DNA of 11,065 nt from CAYZJD01 sp964478455. Its GTDB lineage: Bacteria; Acidobacteriota; Terriglobia; Bryobacterales; Bryobacteraceae. Each line of letters starts with the position of its first letter. Within the stretch, counting starts at the first letter, position 1. The translations under genes were made by a program, and so were the position numbers. Of the stretch, positions 6,926 to 11,065 are shown one piece after another. The notes beneath the pieces are model-generated. The model made no database searches, was not told where the DNA came from, and saw only the letters and a program-made list of their open reading frames with translations. The stretch covers positions 1-11,065 of the forward strand of contig CAYZJD010000127.1 in the NCBI GenBank assembly GCA_964478455.1. Direction: 5' to 3'.

Positions 6926-7645
6926 TTACCGACTTGGCTCGGCTCCTGGCCGCCGCCCACGAGCGGCTACAAGCGCCTCAGGCATCTCGATGAAGAGAAA
7001 TCGGCCGAAGACCGCGACGATCGACTTGATAGTGCCGCCGAGCCGAGCGTTCATGTAGATCATCGGCGCCTGGGCGCCATCAAAGAGCACGCGCGTGTCT
7101 CCGACGAAACGGGGCAAATAACCCGCAGCGTCGTAGCTTGCCAGGGCGAGCGCCGGCGAGCCGAAGCCCGCGCCGAAGATGGTGACGATTTCGCCCGGCG
7201 TCACCGCTCCGCCGACGTAGCTGGCGGCGTTGACCACGCCCTCAGCCGTGATGGTTCCCGGAGCCAGTCTTCCGATGACCGCATAGTTGGGGGCCGGGTC
7301 GCGGACAGCGGTCAGCGACGCGGTCTGGATCCGACCGCCCAGGGTCGCTTCGACATCGTACTCTCCGAGAAAGCCCCGTGTCCGGTAGATGCCGTCCTCA
7401 CCTGTGACGCCTTCCACATCGGTCCACCATTCCCTGAAGACGAGCTCCTTGTACGCTTCGCCGTTCGGCTTGATGCTCCAATTGCGGCGGAACATGGCCC
7501 CGCTCGGCAGCCAGTGGCGCCCCTCCCAGAATCCCCACATCAGGAAGCCGGTAACGGAAGGATGGCTGAACACGGCGGTCATGAAATCCCGGGTGTATTG
7601 TGCTTGCGCATCCTCGTCCGCGATGTTGATGTCGAACTCCGTCAC
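6926..7645 (-). pseudogene. C-terminal part of interrupted GH10 gene, with truncated Solibacter-type C-terminal domain
   Basis: This is the in-frame continuation of the GH10 gene after the TAG at 7646-7648. It starts with VTEFDIN, the conserved segment carrying the GH10 nucleophile glutamate, followed by GFLMWGFWEGRHWLP, the family's late (beta/alpha)8-barrel motif with WG and W. Then comes a small beta-rich region (about residues 65-125 of this piece, WWTDVEGVTGEDGIYRTRGF). From about residue 136 there is a Solibacter-type module: GVVNAASYVGG, TPGEIVTIFGAGFG, TRVLFDGAQAPMIYM. That module normally runs to roughly 200 residues, but here recognisable similarity stops after about 80 and the frame ends in an Arg/Gly/Pro-rich tail. 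A GTG directly follows the TAG, so re-initiation is conceivable, but there is no signal peptide. An isolated product would lack the acid/base residue and could not be an active enzyme. Confidence 0.8.
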
Positions 7646-7648
7646 CTA
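7646..7648 (-). other. In-frame TAG inside the GH10 catalytic domain
   Basis: The codon series on the minus strand reads GGC AAG GAG CTC TAG GTG ACG GAG TTC GAC. Coding similarity to GH10 is continuous on both sides with no frame change, so the interruption is a single nonsense codon. A change of one base (A to G at the middle position, T to C at 7647 on the plus strand) restores Trp. Confidence 0.95.
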
Positions 7649-9028
7649 GAGCTCCTTGCCGAACTGCGCAAAGCGGTCAAGAATTTCCAGGACCCGCTCT
7701 GGAGACGTGAGGTTCGCCCCGAAGTGACATTGCAAGCCGATGCCGTCGATGGGTCCACCGTTGTCGAGGATCAACCGGATCGTGTCGTGGTAAAAGTTCT
7801 GATGGCGGATGTCCCAGCCGCTGGCTTCGACGATGTTGAAATCGTTGATGTACAGCTTGACGGCCGGGTCGGTTTCGCGGGCCCTCTTGAACCACTCCGC
7901 CATTTCCGCGTCCCCCAGAATCACCTGTACGTCTTTGCTCGTATAGGGCTCATTGAGCACATCCCACTCCGTGACTTTGCCCCTGGTCCAGGTCATGACC
8001 TCATGGATGTGGTTGTTGATCCGCTCGCGCAGCGCCCCCGGGTTGCCGAAGAGCGATACCACGTCCGGCGGCAAGTTGTTGCGGTCCGGCCAGATGACGT
8101 TGTGACCGCGAATGTCGGTGATGCCGTAAGCGGGAAGCCAGTCGAGCGCGTAGGCGGCGAAGGAGCGGCTCCACGTTTCCCAGAATGGCCACTTCAGGTC
8201 GTTTTCGAGCACCACCTTGTTGAATAATTCCAGGATCGTCCGGCGGTACATCTCGCCGTCCGCCGAGTTGTCCATCAGCCCTTCGCCTGCTACCGCGCTG
8301 CCGAACCCAAAGGCATGCCGCTTCATCCGGACGCGGACGGGAGCGTTCCTCACGGACCTGCCTTCCTCGTCACGGACCACGACCACGATGTCCGCCTTGC
8401 GAATCTCCTCGATGCGTTCGCGAGCGGCAGCGCGCCACGGCGCCCCGGGCGAATGCCCCTCGTACGGGGAGTTCTCCAGGTTGAGCTGCGAGTAAGGGTA
8501 GTTCGGCCCGTAGTTCAGAACAGACAACCCGCCGATCTCGATCTCCTGCGGGTCGAAGGTGACCCAGAAGCTGATGTTGTAGCCTTCGCTGCCGGCCGTC
8601 GAATAGGTCTCGACCATCGTGAACGGGATCTCGATCTTCTTCCACTCCGTGCCCGCGCCCGCTGTCCACTCGGCGGATTTCGTCCACGGCTCCTTCCCCT
8701 TCTCGACAACAAGCGTGGTGAGGCCAACGCCAGATTGCGAAGTCACGGTGCGCATCCAGAATGTCGCCAGGATGGTGTCGCCCCGCTTCACCGGCAGCGT
8801 GTCGAAGCAGCGGATGCGGATGTCCCACGGATTGGCCGAGAGCCAGGGGGTGCGGATGCGCCAGGCGCGGGTGAACGGCATGCCGTCCACGCCGATGATC
8901 GCGAGGCTTGAAGCAGGCGCGCCGTGCATCGAGAAACAGGCGAAGGGATCGCCACGGATGATCGAAACCGGCTGCTGCGGCAAACCGGGCACTGCGAGAA
9001 GCGCAGCCAGTAGACCGAGGCGTGACAT
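7646..9028 (-). CDS. Endo-xylanase-like glycoside hydrolase family 10, N-terminal part (interrupted by in-frame TAG)
   Basis: Secreted beta-1,4-glycanase of the GH10 type, most likely attacking xylan, but broken. From the ATG at 9028 (AGGA four bases upstream) the frame gives 460 residues before the stop. A short signal peptide (MSRLGLLAALLAVPGLPQ) is followed by a beta-sandwich region (about 22-180) that looks like a CBM4/9-type carbohydrate-binding module. The GH10 barrel starts near residue 205. It shows FGFGSAV, NKVVLENDLKW (270-280), ITDIRGHNVIW (303-313), WDVLNEP with the acid/base E360, YINDFN, and IDGIGLQCHFG (427-437). The frame then stops at FGKEL, immediately before the nucleophile motif VTEFD that continues in frame. 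The TAG occupies a position where TGG (Trp) would read naturally as KELWVTEFD. The upstream START-like gene ends 6 bases before, so the two form an operon. Alone, this fragment lacks the nucleophile and should be inactive. Confidence 0.88.
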   Translation of the reverse strand: MSRLGLLAALLAVPGLPQQPVSIIRGDPFACFSMHGAPASSLAIIGVDGMPFTRAWRIRTPWLSANPWDIRIRCFDTLPVKRGDTILATFWMRTVTSQSGVGLTTLVVEKGKEPWTKSAEWTAGAGTEWKKIEIPFTMVETYSTAGSEGYNISFWVTFDPQEIEIGGLSVLNYGPNYPYSQLNLENSPYEGHSPGAPWRAAARERIEEIRKADIVVVVRDEEGRSVRNAPVRVRMKRHAFGFGSAVAGEGLMDNSADGEMYRRTILELFNKVVLENDLKWPFWETWSRSFAAYALDWLPAYGITDIRGHNVIWPDRNNLPPDVVSLFGNPGALRERINNHIHEVMTWTRGKVTEWDVLNEPYTSKDVQVILGDAEMAEWFKRARETDPAVKLYINDFNIVEASGWDIRHQNFYHDTIRLILDNGGPIDGIGLQCHFGANLTSPERVLEILDRFAQFGKEL

Positions 9029-9034
9029 CAAGTC

Positions 9035-9859
9035 CTATTCTTTCGCCGCCGTCCGCCCGCCCGCTTGCGCCACGGCCGCGCGGGTTGCACGGAGCGTCTG
9101 CTCAAGCGACTCCTTCGGCAGGTCGCGAACGATCGGGAGGATGAGCCAGCCGAGGCCTGCGGGCACGTCGCGCGTCAGCGACACTGCTTCGCACTCGACG
9201 TAAACGCCGCCGTCCCGCTCATCAAAGCGCCAGTAAGAGTACAGCCGCCAGAGAAAGCCGTGATCGTGGCCAGCCGGCAACTCGCGCTCGTCCGCCGAGC
9301 CCGCCTTCTCCACCTCGGCGATGCGGGTGCTGTAAGAGCGGCTCACCCAGCGGGTTTGGCCGGCGGGGGTGTAACGCACGTCGTGCTCGGTGTTCAGGAC
9401 CACGGTGATGACTTTCTTCTTCCTCAGGCGCAGCAACACCTTGTAGTCGTTGCCGTTGCGGCTTAGGAGCCGGGAGCCGGTGACTTCCGGACGGTAGACG
9501 CTCCGGTGGTTGTCGTAGTCCTGCACCAGCCGCAGAACGCCGGGGAGCGAGGCGCCGCGCAGGAAAACGGCGCCGATCCAGTCGTGGATCAGACCGCCCG
9601 CCGGTTGCATGCTGGCCGGGACTTGTTGAATCAGCACCTCGCCGCGAAGCAAGTCCGCGCGCCGCTCGGGGGACTCGTCCGCCCACAGAAAACTCCGCCG
9701 CCCGTTCAGCCGGTCCTCAACCTTGGCTTCGACTCCTCGAATGTAGACGTCAAAAGCGTTCCGGGCCTCCGGCGTAAGTCTGGCGAGAACGAGACTCTGT
9801 CCCGCCGCGAGCCGCGGAACGAGGAATAGCAGGGGGGCGAGGCGCGCGATCCAACTCAT
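9035..9859 (-). CDS. Exported START/SRPBCC-like protein of unknown role
   Basis: Predicted exported protein of 274 residues. From the ATG at 9859 it begins MSWIARLAPLLFLVPRLAAG, a typical signal peptide with cleavage near AAGQ. An AGGAGG Shine-Dalgarno (9871-9876) lies 11 bases upstream; an upstream reading to 9931 only adds 24 residues before the signal. The body has alternating beta-strands (YKVLLRLRKKKVITVVLNTEHDVRY, RLYSYWRFDERDGGVYVECEAVSL). It ends with GLGWLILPIVRDLPKESLEQTLRATRAAV, a terminal pattern seen in START/SRPBCC-fold lipid-binding-like proteins ('E..SLTRDVP.GLGW...P......ESL..TL' and a long C-terminal helix). The ligand is unknown. It ends in TAG 6 bases before the GH10 ATG, so the two are probably cotranscribed and translationally coupled. 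It is divergent from the phosphatidyltransferase gene. The family call is moderate; function is not assigned. Confidence 0.75.
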   Translation of the reverse strand: MSWIARLAPLLFLVPRLAAGQSLVLARLTPEARNAFDVYIRGVEAKVEDRLNGRRSFLWADESPERRADLLRGEVLIQQVPASMQPAGGLIHDWIGAVFLRGASLPGVLRLVQDYDNHRSVYRPEVTGSRLLSRNGNDYKVLLRLRKKKVITVVLNTEHDVRYTPAGQTRWVSRSYSTRIAEVEKAGSADERELPAGHDHGFLWRLYSYWRFDERDGGVYVECEAVSLTRDVPAGLGWLILPIVRDLPKESLEQTLRATRAAVAQAGGRTAAKE

Positions 9860-9996
9860 TACGTGGCAATCCTCCTGCTGTAGTACCAGACGTGCGAGTA
9901 TCCGTGCAAAGAGACGAATTCGCGGCATCAACCGGCCTGGCGGCCAATACGCAGGAGAATCAACGACTTAGATTCAAGGAGGCGGGCCGGGAGCAG
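9860..9996. other. Divergent intergenic region between START-like gene and phosphatidyltransferase
   Basis: 137 bases between two divergent starts, more AT-rich than the flanking genes. It holds the Shine-Dalgarno of each gene at its two ends and should carry back-to-back promoters. I see no convincing paired -35/-10 boxes or clear operator. If the GTG at 9892 were the real start of the plus-strand gene, this gap would shrink to about 32 bases. Confidence 0.5.
9871..9876 (-). promoter_or_regulatory. Shine-Dalgarno AGGAGG of the START-like gene
   Basis: Reads AGGAGG on the minus strand, 11 bases before the ATG at 9859. It supports that start over the longer in-frame reading from 9931, because the motif lies inside the longer frame. 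Confidence 0.55.
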
Positions 9997-10632
9997 GTGA
10001 GCCTGCTGTCAGGTTTGGAGAAGAGGTGTCTGGTTTACCTGGCACTTCGCACACCTCCGTGGATCAAGCCTGACCACCTGACGGCCCTCGGGATCGCGGC
10101 GCAACTGGCCGTCGGGCTGAGCTACTGGTACGCGAGCCGGAGCAAAGCCGGACTGGTTCTCGCATCCATCTTCATCGCGCTGAACTGGCTGGGCGACAGC
10201 CTGGATGGCACGCTGGCGCGGGTGCGTGACAAGCAGCGGCCGAGGTACGGCTTTTACGTCGATCACGTGATCGATACCTTCGGCGCGTTGTTTCTCCTGG
10301 GTGGCCTGGCGCTTTCCGGTTACATCGGCGCGTGGGTGGCGGCTGGAGTGCTGATCGCGTTCTACATGCTGTCGATCGAGACGTACCTGGCGACGTATAC
10401 CGTCGGCACATTTCAACTCTCCCGCTGGAAGTTCAGTCCGACGGAGCTGCGGGTTCTGCTGATCCTGGGCAACGCCACGCTGGCCTTCCGGCCCGTTGTG
10501 AACCTGTTCGGCAGTCACTTCCGGCTGTTCGACGTGGGCGGCGCGATTGCCATCGCCGGCATGGCGGCGATGCTGCTTTACGCGGTGGCGAGGCACACGG
10601 CCTGCCTGTACCGGGCCGAACGGGTGTCATGA
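9997..10632 (+). CDS. CDP-alcohol phosphatidyltransferase family protein
   Basis: Integral membrane enzyme that would transfer a phosphatidyl (or phospho-alcohol) group from a CDP-activated donor to an alcohol acceptor in phospholipid or lipid-head-group synthesis. With the GTG at 9997 it has 211 residues. The full signature D-x2-DG-x2-AR-x9-G-x3-D-x3-D is present: D67, D70-G71, A74-R75, G85, D89 and D93, so the metal-binding catalytic site is intact. Several hydrophobic helices surround it (about 28-45, 50-66, 93-115, 116-135, 150-165 and 180-200). The frame is open to a GTG at 9892. The intervening 35 codons are rich in rare AT-ending codons (CGA, GTA, AGA, CTT) and look non-coding, while AAGGAGG (9976-9982) and GGAG lie before 9997; the start is therefore likely but not certain. 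Its TGA overlaps the ATG of the next gene, pointing to cotranslation. Acceptor specificity cannot be told. Confidence 0.9.
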   Translation: MSLLSGLEKRCLVYLALRTPPWIKPDHLTALGIAAQLAVGLSYWYASRSKAGLVLASIFIALNWLGDSLDGTLARVRDKQRPRYGFYVDHVIDTFGALFLLGGLALSGYIGAWVAAGVLIAFYMLSIETYLATYTVGTFQLSRWKFSPTELRVLLILGNATLAFRPVVNLFGSHFRLFDVGGAIAIAGMAAMLLYAVARHTACLYRAERVS

Positions 10633-11065
10633 GCGGGTGGCGTGCACAGCCCGGCCTCGGCAGCCGGTGGTTGCGGTTCAATGCCGTCGGCGGCCTCGGT
10701 GTCATTGTGCAGCTTGGGGTGCTGGCGATCGCCCGGGACGGAGCCGGGTTGCACTACCTGGCGGCCACGGCCATCGCGGTGGAGGCGGCCATCCTCCACA
10801 ACTTTCTGTGGCATGAGAGATGGACCTGGGCGGACCGCACAAACGGGCGCCCCGGCCTCCGGCGTGCCGTCGCGCGGTTGCTGAAGTTCAACGTCAGTAC
10901 AGGCATGGTTTCCATCGGCGCCAACGTCCTGCTGATGCGGCTGTTGGCGGGCCAGCTCGGCGTGCACTACCTGCCGGCAAACGTCGCCACAATCGCCGCT
11001 TGCTCGCTGGCCAACTTCATTGCCGGCGACCGGTTCGCATTCAGCGCGTCTCGGAAGGACTCGCC
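10629..11065 (+). CDS. GtrA-family membrane protein (partial, runs off window)
   Basis: The ATG overlaps the previous gene's stop (ATGA), and the frame stays open for 145 codons to the window edge. The sequence matches the GtrA/DPMS-like small membrane family, often linked to moving polyprenyl-linked sugars across the membrane or to cell-surface glycan synthesis. It shows LRFNAVGGLGVIVQLGVLAIA, then HYLAATAIAVEAAILHNFLWHERWTW, LKFNVSTGMVSIGANVLLMRLL, and HYLPANVATIAACSLANFIAGDRFAF, i.e. four hydrophobic segments with the typical HNFxWHExWTW and NFxxxDRxxF signatures. The family is about 130-150 residues, so most of the protein is present and the stop should lie just past the edge. Coupling to a CDP-alcohol phosphatidyltransferase suggests a shared role in lipid or glycolipid assembly (inference). 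Confidence 0.88.
   Translation, partial: MSGWRAQPGLGSRWLRFNAVGGLGVIVQLGVLAIARDGAGLHYLAATAIAVEAAILHNFLWHERWTWADRTNGRPGLRRAVARLLKFNVSTGMVSIGANVLLMRLLAGQLGVHYLPANVATIAACSLANFIAGDRFAFSASRKDS

Noticed and set aside
6166..6960. 264-codon minus-strand frame spanning the gene-poor stretch and the end of the kinase gene.
   Set aside because: No recognisable motif, mixed codon use, and overlap with a well-supported gene on the other strand; only the short Shine-Dalgarno-led part is mentioned as a weak possibility.
7514..8911. Long plus-strand open frames (237 and 198 codons) antisense to the GH10 gene.
   Set aside because: Typical antisense shadows in GC-rich DNA; the minus-strand frame carries clear GH10 motifs.
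51..9037. Genome-wide reassignment of TAG as an explanation for the split GH10 gene.
   Set aside because: TAG ends the barrel, cytochrome and START-like genes at positions that fit natural protein ends, so it acts as a normal stop here.
1..11065. CRISPR arrays, tRNA or rRNA genes.
   Set aside because: No regularly spaced repeats and no tRNA or rRNA signature sequences were seen on either strand.

Overview
The window is about 11 kb of high-GC bacterial DNA. It most likely comes from an acidobacterium of the Solibacter/Bryobacter type. The main clue is the C-terminal module starting 'GVVNAASYVGG...GEIVTIFGAGFG' at the end of the xylanase-like gene. It resembles the Solibacter-type C-terminal domain (TIGR03437 in my recollection), which is rarely seen outside that group. 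This assignment is an inference from motifs.

Left part (51-3283, minus strand): a two-gene operon for an MtrA/MtrB-type porin-cytochrome conduit. It encodes a periplasmic decaheme c-type cytochrome (ten CXXCH motifs, DmsE/MtrA family) and, 20 bases downstream, an outer-membrane beta-barrel of the MtrB/PioB family. Together such proteins move electrons across the outer membrane. No surface cytochrome is visible, but the window ends just after the barrel gene.

Next (3558-6322): a two-component system transcribed divergently from a gap of a few tens of bases. The NtrC-type sigma-54-dependent response regulator (minus) lies directly upstream of the cytochrome operon in the same orientation. The six-helix membrane histidine kinase (plus) faces the other way. 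The pair is the obvious candidate regulator of the electron conduit, and a 10-base direct repeat lies in the regulator-cytochrome gap.

Middle (6323-6925): about 600 bases without a convincing gene. It holds a perfect 7-bp hairpin, a well-placed Shine-Dalgarno in front of an unrecognised ORF, and a short stretch resembling an IS21-family end. It looks like degraded accessory DNA.

Right part (6926-9859, minus): an exported START/SRPBCC-like protein followed 6 bases later by an exported glycoside hydrolase family 10 (xylanase-type) gene. The GH10 gene is split by an in-frame TAG exactly one codon before its nucleophile motif VTEFD, where Trp is the likely ancestral residue. Its C-terminal Solibacter-type domain is also cut short, so it looks like a decaying pseudogene or carries a sequencing error. 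TAG also ends at least three other genes here, which argues against general recoding.

Right edge (9997-11065, plus): a CDP-alcohol phosphatidyltransferase overlapping by ATGA a GtrA-family membrane protein that runs off the window. This is probably a membrane lipid or glycolipid unit.
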